64,000 nucleotides of DNA from an uncultured Psychrobacillus sp. (lineage in GTDB: Bacteria > Bacillota > Bacilli > Bacillales_A > Planococcaceae): contig CAKQHO010000001.1 in NCBI GenBank assembly GCA_934234185.1, forward strand, positions 52,589 to 116,588, in the 5' to 3' direction. The position numbers and the translations under genes are program-made. The notes beneath the pieces are model-generated. The model worked only from the letters and a program-made list of their open reading frames with translations. It ran no database searches and was not told where the DNA came from. This document shows, piece after piece, positions 48,896 through 58,084 of the stretch (within the stretch, counting starts at the first letter, position 1; every line of letters starts with the position of its first letter).

Positions 48896-48927
48896 TAGGG
48901 CTTAAACACACTGTGTTTATGGCCCTA
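48896..48927 (+). other. Hairpin between citZ and icd without T-run
   Basis: TAGGGCTTAAACAC pairs with GTGTTTATGGCCCTA (one bulge), with a 3-nt loop and no U-tract. It may stabilise or mark processing of the citZ-icd mRNA, or act as a weak terminator. Confidence 0.55.
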
Positions 48928-48954
48928 TGATTATGATAGTAGGAGGAAATATAA

Positions 48955-50220
48955 ATGACATCTGGAAAAATCGTAGTTGAAAATGGTGTACTTAACGTAC
49001 CAAATGAACCAGTAATCCCATTCATCGAAGGTGACGGAACAGGCCCGGATATTTGGGCTGCAGCATCTCGCGTATTAGAAGCATCTGTTGAAAAAGCTTA
49101 TAACGGCGAAAAGAAAATTCAGTGGAAAGAAGTACTAGCTGGTCAAAAAGCATTTGATCAAACTGGTGAATGGTTACCACAAGAAACATTAGACGTAATC
49201 TCTGAGTACTTAATCGCTATTAAAGGACCTCTTACAACACCAATCGGTGGTGGTATCCGTTCTTTAAACGTAGCATTACGTCAAGAGTTAGATCTATACA
49301 CTTGCTTACGCCCAGTTCGTTACTTCACTGGCGTTCCATCTCCAGTAAAACGTCCAGAAGACACTGATATGGTAATTTTCCGTGAAAATACGGAAGATAT
49401 CTATGCTGGTATCGAGTACGCTAAAGGTACAGACAATGCAAAAAAACTAATCGACTTCTTAAAATCTGAGTTTGGTGTAAAGAATATTCGTTTCCCAGAA
49501 ACTTCTGGTATTGGTATTAAACCAATTTCTGAAGAAGGTACAAAACGTTTAGTACGTGCTGCATTAAACTACATTATTAAAGAAGGACGTACTTCTTTAA
49601 CTTTAGTACACAAAGGAAACATCATGAAGTTTACTGAAGGAGCTTTCAAAACTTGGGGCTACGAAGTTGCTGAACAAGAATTTGGTGATAAAGTATTTAC
49701 TTGGAACCAATATGATAAAATTAAAGAAGAACAAGGCACAGAAGCTGCTGACAAAGCACAAGCTGATGCTCTTGCAGCTGGAAAAATCTTAGTAAAAGAT
49801 TCTATCGCTGATATCTTCTTACAACAAATCTTAACTCGTCCAAAAGAGTTTGATGTAGTTGCTACAATGAACTTAAACGGAGATTATATTTCTGATGCAC
49901 TTGCTGCACAAGTTGGTGGTATTGGTATTGCTCCTGGAGCAAATATCAACTATGTAACTGGTCATGCAATCTTTGAAGCTACTCATGGTACAGCACCAAA
50001 ATATGCTGGTCTTGATAAAGTAAATCCATCTTCTGTTATTCTTTCTGGTGTATTAATGCTTGAACACCTTGGATGGAATGAAGCTGCTAAGCTTATCATG
50101 GATTCAATGGAAAAAACAATTGAATCTAAAGTAGTTACTTATGACTTTGCTCGTCTAATGGATGGTGCTACAGAAGTTAAGTGCTCTGAGTTCGCTGATG
50201 AATTAATTAAAAACATGTAA
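48955..50220 (+). CDS. icd: NADP-dependent isocitrate dehydrogenase
   Basis: 421 aa. N-terminal [15 protein letters not shown], substrate motif [23 protein letters not shown] with the regulatory-type serine (RSLN), the [14 protein letters not shown] loop, and the NADP site [28 protein letters not shown] precedes the ATG. Read from citZ through the hairpin or separately; a terminator follows. Confidence 0.96.
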   Translation: MTSGKIVVENGVLNVPNEPVIPFIEGDGTGPDIWAAASRVLEASVEKAYNGEKKIQWKEVLAGQKAFDQTGEWLPQETLDVISEYLIAIKGPLTTPIGGGIRSLNVALRQELDLYTCLRPVRYFTGVPSPVKRPEDTDMVIFRENTEDIYAGIEYAKGTDNAKKLIDFLKSEFGVKNIRFPETSGIGIKPISEEGTKRLVRAALNYIIKEGRTSLTLVHKGNIMKFTEGAFKTWGYEVAEQEFGDKVFTWNQYDKIKEEQGTEAADKAQADALAAGKILVKDSIADIFLQQILTRPKEFDVVATMNLNGDYISDALAAQVGGIGIAPGANINYVTGHAIFEATHGTAPKYAGLDKVNPSSVILSGVLMLEHLGWNEAAKLIMDSMEKTIESKVVTYDFARLMDGATEVKCSEFADELIKNM

Positions 50221-50230
50221 TTACAAAAAT

Positions 50231-50279
50231 AAAGCTGCTCGAAAATGCCATTTTATGGCATTTCGACAGCTTTTTTTAA
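50231..50279 (+). terminator. Terminator after icd
   Basis: AAAGCTG...CGAAAATGCCA pairs with TGGCATTTCG...CAGCTTT, followed by a T-run to 50277. Confidence 0.85.
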
Positions 50280-50570
50280 TTAGCTCAAGAGTAAAGGGAA
50301 GCGAGCATAGGAATATATCTCAAGACGGTAAAGTAGTACTCATTAAAAGAGGTCATTTAGCATGAATTGTCTTAATATACAAAAAGAAAAGACTATATTA
50401 TACTTTTGGTAGAGAAGTATGGCCCTATGCAATGAGGAGCTATTAATCACTGTTATACTAAGAATCACAAAAATGTAACCTGCTGTTAGAAGAAACTTGC
50501 ATTGCATTTGACATTGCTCGTACTGTAAGGTCGTAGCTTATCTTCATAATCATAAAGGAGAGATTATCAA
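50280..50570. other. Non-coding gap before mdh
   Basis: No gene found. It contains an extended -10 (TGTTATACT, 50451-50459) and a lone TTGACA at 50508-50513 with no good -10 partner. These may give mdh its own transcription start. Confidence 0.4.
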
Positions 50571-51509
50571 ATGACTTTAAAGCGAAAAAAAATCTCAGTA
50601 ATAGGTGCAGGATTTACAGGAGCAACTACAGCTTTTCTTTTAGCTAACAAAGAACTAGGAGACGTGGTGCTTGTCGATATTCCTAAAACGGAAAATCCGA
50701 CGAAAGGAAAGGCGCTTGACATGGCTGAAGCTGCTCCTGTCTTAGGATATGATGTAGATATAATAGGGACCTCTAACTATGAAGACACAAAAAACTCGGA
50801 CTTAGTTATCATAACTGCAGGTATTGCCCGCAAGCCAGGTATGAGTCGAGATGATTTGGTGCAAACAAACCAAAAGGTTATTAAGGCTGTAACGACAGAA
50901 ATTGTTAAATATTCTCCAAATACTATTATTCTTGTATTAACTAACCCTGTGGATGCGATGACCTATACAGTTTATAAGGAATCAGGATTTCCAAAGGAAA
51001 GAGTTATTGGACAGTCTGGTGTACTAGATACCGCTCGCTTCCGAACATTTGTAGCAAAAGAATTAAATCTCTCTGTAAAAGATATTACTGGATTTGTTCT
51101 GGGAGGCCATGGAGACGATATGGTGCCACTCGTAAGATATTCTTACGCTGGTGGTATTCCTCTAGAAAAATTAATAGACCCTGATCGATTAGAGGCAATT
51201 GTTAATCGAACACGTAAAGGTGGAGCAGAAATAGTTGAGTTGTTAGGAAACGGATCTGCTTACTATGCTCCAGCCGCTTCACTGGTTGAGATGGCCGAAG
51301 CAATCTTAAAGGATCAAAAACGTGTATTACCTTCAATTGCTTATTTAGAAGGAGAATATGGATTACAAGGTATTTATCTAGGAGTACCAACTGTTCTTGG
51401 TGCTGGAGGAATCGAAAAAATCATCGAATTAGAGCTTACAGAAGGAGAACAGAGTCTGTTAAACAAATCTGCAGAATCAGTAAAAACTGTTATGGATGTA
51501 CTTATCTAA
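50571..51509 (+). CDS. mdh: Malate dehydrogenase
   Basis: 312 aa LDH-like malate dehydrogenase. Rossmann loop [14 protein letters not shown], substrate arginines in [10 protein letters not shown], catalytic [12 protein letters not shown]. Oxidises malate to oxaloacetate with NAD. AAAGGAGAG precedes the ATG. Separated from icd by a terminator and 290 nt, unlike the tight B. subtilis arrangement. Confidence 0.95.
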   Translation: MTLKRKKISVIGAGFTGATTAFLLANKELGDVVLVDIPKTENPTKGKALDMAEAAPVLGYDVDIIGTSNYEDTKNSDLVIITAGIARKPGMSRDDLVQTNQKVIKAVTTEIVKYSPNTIILVLTNPVDAMTYTVYKESGFPKERVIGQSGVLDTARFRTFVAKELNLSVKDITGFVLGGHGDDMVPLVRYSYAGGIPLEKLIDPDRLEAIVNRTRKGGAEIVELLGNGSAYYAPAASLVEMAEAILKDQKRVLPSIAYLEGEYGLQGIYLGVPTVLGAGGIEKIIELELTEGEQSLLNKSAESVKTVMDVLI

Positions 51510-51523
51510 CAAGATATAAGGCT

Positions 51524-51580
51524 AAAAGACAAAAGGAAAAGGAGAGGTATAACCTCTTGTATACCTTTTGTCTTTTTGAT
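51524..51580 (+). terminator. Terminator after mdh
   Basis: AAAAGACAAAAGG (51524-51536) pairs with CCTTTTGTCTTTT (51564-51576), with an inner GAGGT/ACCTC hairpin, then a T-run. Confidence 0.85.
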
Positions 51581-51703
51581 TTTATTTTTTGTTCAAAGAA
51601 AATGAATAAGTATTTTTTGTATTCGCTTGATAACAGACTTTGTTGCGAAGGTATACTAGTTATTGATAAGATAGGAAGAGATAAAAGATTGGAGGAAGAG
51701 CTT

Positions 51704-52147
51704 TTGCTATTAGGAAAAACGCATAAGACTGGTCGAAGTATTGAGGAGCTTGCTGTAGGTGAAAAAATGGTACTTACAGAGAAAATAGAGGACAAGGATT
51801 TACTCCTTTATTTAGGGTTAACGAATGACAACAATCCCTTATACATTCAGCATGATTTTGCAGCAAAAACGTCCTATATGAAACCAATTGTTCCTTCCAT
51901 CATGCTACTGGGGGTAATCACTGCCTCCATATCGAAATATTTGCCTGGACCAGGTTCTCATGTTATTAGGCAAGAGGTGGCCTTTCCAAAGCCAACATTT
52001 CATTATGCCTTGTTAACATTCACTATAGAAATAAAGGATATTGATTTACATAAAAATGAAATTACACTCTTAGCAATTGCAAAAGACGAGCAAGGAGATA
52101 ATGTCTTAGAAGGATTATTCTATGTGAATCCTCCAAAGCTTATTTAG
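51704..52147 (+). CDS. MaoC-like hotdog dehydratase-domain protein
   Basis: 147 aa from a TTG at 51704, chosen because GGAGG lies 8 nt upstream and the conserved part starts right after. The frame is open further upstream without a ribosome-binding site. The (R)-hydratase pattern ends LGLTNDNNPLYIQHDFAAKTSYMKPIVP, close to the catalytic D-x5-H hydratase motif: Asp then NPLYI, with His two residues on. Probably an enoyl-CoA hydratase-like enzyme or acyl-binding regulator. Sits just before phoP. Confidence 0.72.
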   Translation: MLLGKTHKTGRSIEELAVGEKMVLTEKIEDKDLLLYLGLTNDNNPLYIQHDFAAKTSYMKPIVPSIMLLGVITASISKYLPGPGSHVIRQEVAFPKPTFHYALLTFTIEIKDIDLHKNEITLLAIAKDEQGDNVLEGLFYVNPPKLI

Positions 52148-52208
52148 ATACTTAGGTAGTGTATTGATTTGGAATGGGGGTTTCAAATCATTTTTTGGAG
52201 GCTATACG

Positions 52209-52916
52209 ATGAAAACAGTGTTAGTTGTAGATGATGAAAGCTCAATTGTTACATTACTTAAGTACAATTTAGAGGAGGCTGGGTTCAAAGTTCTTTCTGC
52301 CTCTGACGGTGCGGAGGGCTATCGGTTAGCGGTGGAGGAAAAGCCAGATGTTATTATTTTGGATTGGATGCTCCCAAAAATGGACGGCATGGAGGTTTGT
52401 AAAGAACTTCGTTTGCAAAAAATCCATACACCGATTATCATGCTTACAGCAAAGGGAGAAGAATTCGATAAGGTTCTTGGTCTAGAGCTAGGTGCTGATG
52501 ATTATATGACTAAGCCCTTTAGTCCTCGGGAAGTAATTGCTAGGATAAAGGCGATGATTCGTAGAACAAACTTAAGCTCGAACCAAGTGAAAGAAAAACA
52601 AGATGACATGTATATTTTTGGGCCGTTAGAAATCTATCCGGAGCGTTTTGAAGTATTACTTCATAAAGAACCATTGATTTTTACTCCGAAAGAATTTGAG
52701 CTACTCATTTATCTAATTGAGAATAAAAACAAAGTATTAACTCGCGATCAATTATTAAGTGCTGTTTGGAACTATGACTTTGCGGGAGATACTCGAATAG
52801 TGGATGTTCATGTTAGCCATCTTAGAGAAAAAATTGAAGAAAATAGCAGAAGGCCAATGTATATAAAGACTATCAGAGGCTTAGGCTATAAATTTGAGGA
52901 GCCGAGAATATTATGA
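52209..52916 (+). CDS. phoP: Response regulator PhoP
   Basis: 235 aa OmpR-type regulator. Receiver with acidic DD (8-9), phospho-acceptor D52 in LDWMLPKMDG and lysine in MTKPFSPRE, then a winged helix (TPKEFELLIYLIENKNKVLTRDQLL, RIVDVHVSHLREKIE, IRGLGYKFE). The ATG at 52209 follows GGAGG. Position between mdh and polA is that of PhoP, controller of phosphate starvation. A PhoP-type repeat lies downstream at 55671. Confidence 0.92.
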   Translation: MKTVLVVDDESSIVTLLKYNLEEAGFKVLSASDGAEGYRLAVEEKPDVIILDWMLPKMDGMEVCKELRLQKIHTPIIMLTAKGEEFDKVLGLELGADDYMTKPFSPREVIARIKAMIRRTNLSSNQVKEKQDDMYIFGPLEIYPERFEVLLHKEPLIFTPKEFELLIYLIENKNKVLTRDQLLSAVWNYDFAGDTRIVDVHVSHLREKIEENSRRPMYIKTIRGLGYKFEEPRIL

Positions 52917-54436
52917 CCTTCCATGCTCAGGTTTTCCGAACGTTTGCGATTTTACTTGGAATCGTATTGCTAGGCGTTGGAATTATACTTGGACAGATTT
53001 TTCCTTTCTTTGTACATCAGGCGGTCAATCAAAGCATTAGTACAAAAATAGAGGGTTCAGCTATATTCAAGGACTCCACTCTTACTACAAAAGAGCAGGC
53101 TGTTTTACAAGAAAGTTTACAATCGAAATTTGAAGAAAAAGATATCCGGAAAGAAAAAGAATCGCTCTGGTTCTTTCTATTTTTCGTTCTCTTATTTATC
53201 TATTTACTTTCTCTTTTCCTTGGCTTTCAGTTCTTTAAAAAATATGCTCAGCCAATTGAACATTTAACTGATACTGCTATTGAACTTGCCAAAGGAAATT
53301 ATCATGTGAGGGCTTATGAAAATAATGACAATGGCATGTCTAAGCTCACTAATTCGATTAATATTCTTGCAAGAAACCTTCAAGAGATTTCGATTATGAG
53401 GGAGACGGAGAAAGAGCGACTGAAGACGTTGATTGAAAATATGGTTAGCGGGCTTATTATGATTGACCGAAATGGGAATGTAAATATAGTAAACCGTGCT
53501 TTCTTAACTCAGTTGGATATGTCCCATGCTGCAGTCAAAAATCGACAATTTAAACAAATAGGTTTGCCAGAGAAAATCGAGAAATTCATTGATTATTTAT
53601 TTTTAACCGAAATTTCCCATAAGGAACAAATTGATATACAGAGAAATTTACACAACTATAGTCTTGTCGCATATGGAGCTCCTGTCATAGGAGAGCATGG
53701 AAGGTGGTTAGGTATTGTCGTAGTGATTCATGATATTACTGAGCTAGTAAAGCTAGAGCAAATTCGGAAAGACTTTGTAGCTAATGTTTCACATGAATTA
53801 AAAACACCAATCACCTCCATTAAGGGCTTTTCAGAAACTTTATTATATGGAGCATATAAAAAGGAGGAAAATCTTCTTTCTTTTTTAGAAATTATTTATA
53901 AAGAAAGCAATCGTTTGCAAACACTAATCAATGACCTATTAGACCTATCGAAGGTAGAGCAAGAAGGTTATACAATGAATGTAACCCGTGTGAAACTCTA
54001 CGACGCGGTTATTAGCTGCTTAGAAATGACCAACCATCTTCTTGAAGATAAAAATATGGCTATTGATTTAGCTTTGAATGAATCTATTCAGGTAAAAGGT
54101 GATTACCACCGAATTATTCAAATAATGATGAACCTTTTAACTAACGCTATTTCTTATTCTGGTAATCATACGACGATACATATTAAAGTAGCGGGAAATG
54201 AAAAGTATGGATACTTTCAAATAAGAGATGAAGGAATTGGTATTAGAAAGGAAGAACAGACACGAATATTCGAACGCTTTTACCGAGTGGACCGAGCTCG
54301 TAGCCGAGATTCAGGTGGTACAGGGTTAGGGCTAGCGATTGTAAAGCATCTAGTAGAAGCACATCACGGGTATATAGAAATAGAAAGTGAAGTAGGAAAG
54401 GGAACACAGTTCACTGTGTATATTCCCATTGCCTAG
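52913..54436 (+). CDS. phoR: Sensor histidine kinase PhoR
   Basis: 507 aa. Two membrane segments (~13-32 and ~86-106) frame only ~50 residues outside the cell. Then HAMP (~107-160), PAS (~165-275), HisKA with H294 in ANVSHELKTPITS, and HATPase with the N-box MMNLLTNAISYS, DEGIGI and GGTGLGLAIV. It is shorter than B. subtilis PhoR because the extracytoplasmic sensor domain is nearly absent. Overlaps phoP by 4 nt. Confidence 0.92.
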   Translation: MTFHAQVFRTFAILLGIVLLGVGIILGQIFPFFVHQAVNQSISTKIEGSAIFKDSTLTTKEQAVLQESLQSKFEEKDIRKEKESLWFFLFFVLLFIYLLSLFLGFQFFKKYAQPIEHLTDTAIELAKGNYHVRAYENNDNGMSKLTNSINILARNLQEISIMRETEKERLKTLIENMVSGLIMIDRNGNVNIVNRAFLTQLDMSHAAVKNRQFKQIGLPEKIEKFIDYLFLTEISHKEQIDIQRNLHNYSLVAYGAPVIGEHGRWLGIVVVIHDITELVKLEQIRKDFVANVSHELKTPITSIKGFSETLLYGAYKKEENLLSFLEIIYKESNRLQTLINDLLDLSKVEQEGYTMNVTRVKLYDAVISCLEMTNHLLEDKNMAIDLALNESIQVKGDYHRIIQIMMNLLTNAISYSGNHTTIHIKVAGNEKYGYFQIRDEGIGIRKEEQTRIFERFYRVDRARSRDSGGTGLGLAIVKHLVEAHHGYIEIESEVGKGTQFTVYIPIA

Positions 54437-54450
54437 CATCGGAGGTTCAA

Positions 54451-55665
54451 ATGAATAATCAACCATTTATCCCAATAATTATTGGAACAGATATGAATGC
54501 CTATAACATGGCAATTTCCTTTCATGAGGAATACAACATCAAGCCTATATTGGTGGGGAAAGAAGAAATGTCCTTTACCAAATTGAGTAACATAATAGAG
54601 CATATAGAAATTCATTCAAACCTATGGGATAAAAATGAATTTGTATCAGTTTTAATGGACGTAGCAAATAAGTATCAATCACCAGATAAAAAGCTTTTAT
54701 TAATTGGAACAAATGACTTTTATGTTCGATTAATCATTGAAAACGCTGAATCATTAAAGGAAAAGTATGTTTTTAACTATATGACTGAGGAGTTAATGAA
54801 TAATCTATTAGTAAAAGCTAATTTTTATAAGCTATGTGAGGAGCATGGAATTGACACGCCGAAAACGTACTATTATTCCTGTGCAAAAAAAGAGCCTTTT
54901 ACTGAGAAGGTTCTCTTTCCTTTAATCATCAAGCCTAGCAATGGCGTTCAATACTATAAGCATAAGTTTGCTGGACAACAAAAAGTATATCGAGTAGAAA
55001 GCCAGCAAGAGCTTGAGGAGGTTATCCGTCAGGTAAATGCAAGTGGCTATCAGGAGGACTTGATAATTCAAGATTATATTCCTGGTGATGACACATATAT
55101 GTGGGATTCCGTCTTTTACATGAGCTCTAAAGGAAAGGCACAACTTAGCACGCTTGCACAGGTAGTGTTGCAAGAGCATACCGTTACTGCTATTGGTAAT
55201 TACACAGCTTTAATTACTCGATATGATGAACAACTGATGAAGAAGCTGCAAAACTTTTTAGAGGCAGTAGGCTATGTAGGCTTTGCAAACTTCGACTTGA
55301 AGTATGATGAAAGAGATGGGAAATTTAAGGTTTTTGAAGTAAATATCCGTCAGGGTCGATCAAGCTACTATACGACTGCACTTGGACATAATATGGCTCG
55401 ATATTTTGTGGACGACATTATTTACAATAAAGACAAAGAGCTTACGCTGTTGAATGAGCATTACTTATTTACGGTTGTTCCAAAAATTGTCTTAAAAAAG
55501 TTTGTCGACAATAAAGAAATCCAACAAGAGATTAGGATTCTTCTGCAACAAGGAAAATGGGGCAATCCTCTATTTTATAAGCAAGATAAAAATTTTAAGC
55601 GTAAATTATACCTTATAGCTCGACAGTTCAATTATTACAAAAAGTATAAAAATAATTCCTGGTAA
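54451..55665 (+). CDS. ATP-grasp D-amino-acid ligase of the D-aspartate ligase (Asl) type
   Basis: 404 aa ATP-grasp carboxylate-amine ligase. N-terminal [23 protein letters not shown] and C-terminal [33 protein letters not shown] strongly resemble, from memory, the Enterococcus faecium D-aspartate ligase, which adds D-Asp to the lysine of the peptidoglycan precursor. ATP-grasp residues are seen in [13 protein letters not shown] and [10 protein letters not shown]. Planococcaceae have D-Asp or D-Glu cross-bridges, so the substrate may be either. GGAGG precedes the ATG, 14 nt after phoR, so it is probably in the phoPR operon. Confidence 0.78.
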   Translation: [404 protein letters not shown]

Positions 55666-55670
55666 GAAAA

Positions 55671-55713
55671 TTAACAAATCCTTAATACTAGCTTAACAAT
55701 GGAATGTTATATT
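55671..55713 (+). promoter_or_regulatory. PhoP box (three TTAACA-type repeats at 11-bp spacing) plus extended -10
   Basis: TTAACA (55671-55676), TTAATA (55682-55687) and TTAACA (55693-55698), each separated by 5 nt, equal the PhoP direct-repeat consensus TT(A/T/C)A(C/T)A. An extended -10 TGTTATATT follows (55705-55713). With a start near 55720, the repeats cover about -49 to -22, as in activated Pho promoters. Confidence 0.68.
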
Positions 55714-55718
55714 CCTTA

Positions 55719-55827
55719 TAGAACCCCTTTTCCAATTACTTAAATAGAGGTTGCAACATATATTTGTCCGACCTCTTATGCCAAACGGCGAATTGTCTTT
55801 GACAAGTCGCTGTTTGGCATTTTTTTA
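55719..55827 (+). ncRNA. Candidate PhoP-controlled small RNA
   Basis: The interval from the predicted start to a very strong terminator is ~108 nt and has no coding sequence with a ribosome-binding site. A GAGGT/ACCTC hairpin lies at 55747-55775, before the terminator. It could instead be the 3' untranslated region of phoPR-ligase. No family recognised. Confidence 0.4.
55778..55827 (+). terminator. Strong terminator downstream of the Pho box
   Basis: TGCCAAACGGCGA pairs with TCGCTGTTTGGCA (one G.T), with an inner TTGTC/GACAA, then seven T. Confidence 0.9.
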
Positions 55828-55993
55828 TGTCTCAAGTACTGTAGCACTGTTTATCCATGAGGAGTATATCTTTCCTGTTTGATTGAATAAAATGGAAGAG
55901 GATTAATAATTTTCATTTCCAAATATTAATATTATGAAACCAAATGGCTTATAACTCCGTATAAGACCTATAGATAGAGAAAGGGGAAAGAAA

Positions 55994-56989
55994 ATGAGTA
56001 CAAAAAGATTATTATCCATAATTGCTGTGTCAGTCGTTGGAATCATCTTAATATCCGCCTTGTTAACTTCTTGGTATACAGTGGATGAATCTGAGCAAGC
56101 AATTGTTATAACCTTTGGAGAAGCAAGCGATCCGATAGTTGATCCAGGGCTTAAGTTCAAAATGCCTTGGCCACTCCAACGAGTTGAAAAGTTATCTAAG
56201 GAAACTTTTAGCCTTCAGTTTGGTTATAGCCAAACGCCAGATGGGGAGATTACCTCCTTTGATAAGGATACTAAAATGATCACCGGAGACGATAATATTG
56301 TCTTAGCAGACCTTGTAGTGCAATATAAAATTTCAGATCCAAAGAGATATTTATTCAACTCCGAAAATCCGAAAGAAATACTTCACGATGCAACCTCAGC
56401 TTCGATTCGTTCCATTATTGGTAACTCAAAAATTGATGCTGCATTAACAAATGGGAAGGCTGAAATTGAGGCTTCTACTAGTGAAATGCTTCAGGGGTTA
56501 ATAGAAACATACGATATTGGAATCACAGTTTTAACTGTAAAGCTACAGGATGTGGAACTGCCAAATGCTGAAGTACGTGCTGCATTTACAGCCGTTACAG
56601 ATGCAGAGGAAACAAAAAACACGAAAAGAAACCAGGCAGAAAAGTATAAAAACCAAGAATTAAGTGTAGCGGTAGGGGAAAAGGATGCTATTATTTCTAA
56701 CGCGGAAGCCTATAAGTTTGAGCGTATCGCAAAGGCAAACGGAGATGTAGCATTATTTAATCAGCTATACGCGGAATATTTAAATAACCAAGAAATTACT
56801 AAGCAACGATTAATATTAGAAACATTAGATGCTGTATTGCCGAGTGCCCAAATTTATATTATGAATGATGAAGGCGGGACGATGAAGTACTTGCCAATCC
56901 AACCAGTAGAGGGTAACAAGGCCGTTCCCCCTAAAGTAGAGGCACCAGCTGAACAAAACACTACTAAAACAGAAGGGAGCGGACAATAA
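55994..56989 (+). CDS. hflK: HflK-type SPFH membrane protein, FtsH modulator
   Basis: 331 aa. Membrane anchor at ~8-28, then an SPFH/band-7 domain (DESEQAIVITFGE, PGLKFKMPWP, LQDVELPNAEVRAAFTAVTDAE) and a charged coiled-coil. The homologues form the HflK/HflC cage around FtsH protease. B. subtilis has no such pair here. AAAGGGGAAAG precedes the ATG. It overlaps hflC by one base. Confidence 0.88.
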   Translation: MSTKRLLSIIAVSVVGIILISALLTSWYTVDESEQAIVITFGEASDPIVDPGLKFKMPWPLQRVEKLSKETFSLQFGYSQTPDGEITSFDKDTKMITGDDNIVLADLVVQYKISDPKRYLFNSENPKEILHDATSASIRSIIGNSKIDAALTNGKAEIEASTSEMLQGLIETYDIGITVLTVKLQDVELPNAEVRAAFTAVTDAEETKNTKRNQAEKYKNQELSVAVGEKDAIISNAEAYKFERIAKANGDVALFNQLYAEYLNNQEITKQRLILETLDAVLPSAQIYIMNDEGGTMKYLPIQPVEGNKAVPPKVEAPAEQNTTKTEGSGQ

Positions 56990-57969
56990 TGGCTGATCAA
57001 CACAACCCTTTTGAAAATCTTGAAAACAAATTTAAGACCGTTTCTAACAAACCTAAAACTCCCAAAAAGGATAAAGCACCATTTGACTTTAAGAAGCATG
57101 GAAAATCCTTTATTGCTATTTTAATAGTTTTTGTGATTGCTATAATTGCTTTTGCAAATATCTATGTTGTAAAAGAGGGCGAATACAAAGTAGTGCGCCA
57201 GTTCGGTGAAATAAAGGATATAAAAAGTGAGCCAGGTCTTCATATGAAAATTCCTTTTTTACAAAGTGTTAGTACTATACCAAAATACCAAATGAATTAT
57301 AAGCTTTCGGAAAGAGAAATTAATACAGCTGATAAACGTCGTATTATTGTAGATAATTATGCTGTTTGGAAGGTAACGAATCCGAAGGAAATGATTTCTA
57401 GTGCGGGTAGTCTTATCGGTGCAGGCTTACGTATGGAGGAGTTTGTCTACTCTGTAGTGCGTACAGAGCTGGGACAGTTAAAATATAGTGAGATTATCAA
57501 TGACGAAAATTCAGAGCGCGGTAGCCTGAATGACAAAATTACTGCACATGTAAATGAACTGCTTGCCAAAGATAAGTATGGTATTGAAGTGGTGGATGTG
57601 CGTATTAAACGCATCGACCTACCACAGGAAAATGAGCAATCTGTATTTAATGAAATGATTTCAGAGCGTCAAAGTATTGCTCAGGAATTCCTTTCTACAG
57701 GGGATGCTGACAAGAGACGTATTGAAGCAGATACAGATAGACAAGTAAAAGAAATGCTAGCTACTGCAAACGAACAGGCTGCTCAAATTAGAGCAGAAGG
57801 CGATGCAGAGGCAGCAAAGGTTTATAACAACAGCTTTTCAAAGGACCCAGAGTTTTATTCGTTATATAGAACGCTCGAATCCTATAAGAAAACAGTTGAT
57901 TCGGATACTATGATTATCATTCCATCTGATTCTCCGTATGCTCGAATTCTTTCAGGTTATCTCGAATAG
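56989..57969 (+). CDS. hflC: HflC-type SPFH membrane protein, FtsH modulator
   Basis: 326 aa. Charged N terminus, a membrane segment at ~38-58, then the SPFH domain (VVKEGEYKVVRQFGEI, PGLHMKIPF, VDVRIKRIDLPQENEQSVFNEM) with the HflC C terminus (SERQSIAQEFLSTGDADKRRI, FYSLYRTLESYKK). Made with HflK from one transcript. Confidence 0.9.
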   Translation: MADQHNPFENLENKFKTVSNKPKTPKKDKAPFDFKKHGKSFIAILIVFVIAIIAFANIYVVKEGEYKVVRQFGEIKDIKSEPGLHMKIPFLQSVSTIPKYQMNYKLSEREINTADKRRIIVDNYAVWKVTNPKEMISSAGSLIGAGLRMEEFVYSVVRTELGQLKYSEIINDENSERGSLNDKITAHVNELLAKDKYGIEVVDVRIKRIDLPQENEQSVFNEMISERQSIAQEFLSTGDADKRRIEADTDRQVKEMLATANEQAAQIRAEGDAEAAKVYNNSFSKDPEFYSLYRTLESYKKTVDSDTMIIIPSDSPYARILSGYLE

Positions 57970-57978
57970 TATATGAAT

Positions 57979-58026
57979 CGTCATTCCCCTTACTCTCATG
58001 GTAAGATATAGGGAATGGCGTTTTTA
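57979..58026 (+). terminator. Terminator after hflC
   Basis: CGTCATTCCC pairs with GGGAATGGCG (one G.T), with an inner CTTAC/GTAAG, then TTTTT. Confidence 0.85.
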
Positions 58027-58084
58027 TTTCTATTGGAATAAAAAATAGATATTCAACAAATTTAACACAAGGAGTGAAAGATAG

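Noticed and set aside
50280..50450. Possible decayed coding sequence before mdh
   Set aside because: One frame gives a few plausible-looking stretches, but stops intervene and there is no recognisable protein.
51627..51658. Promoter TTGATA...TATACT before the MaoC-like gene
   Set aside because: The spacer is 19 bp and the element lies in an open frame; it is possible, but not strong enough to list.
55779..55885. Short reading frame (34 codons) starting in the terminator downstream of the Pho box
   Set aside because: Its ATG lies inside the terminator stem, has no ribosome-binding site, and the frame runs through the T-run.
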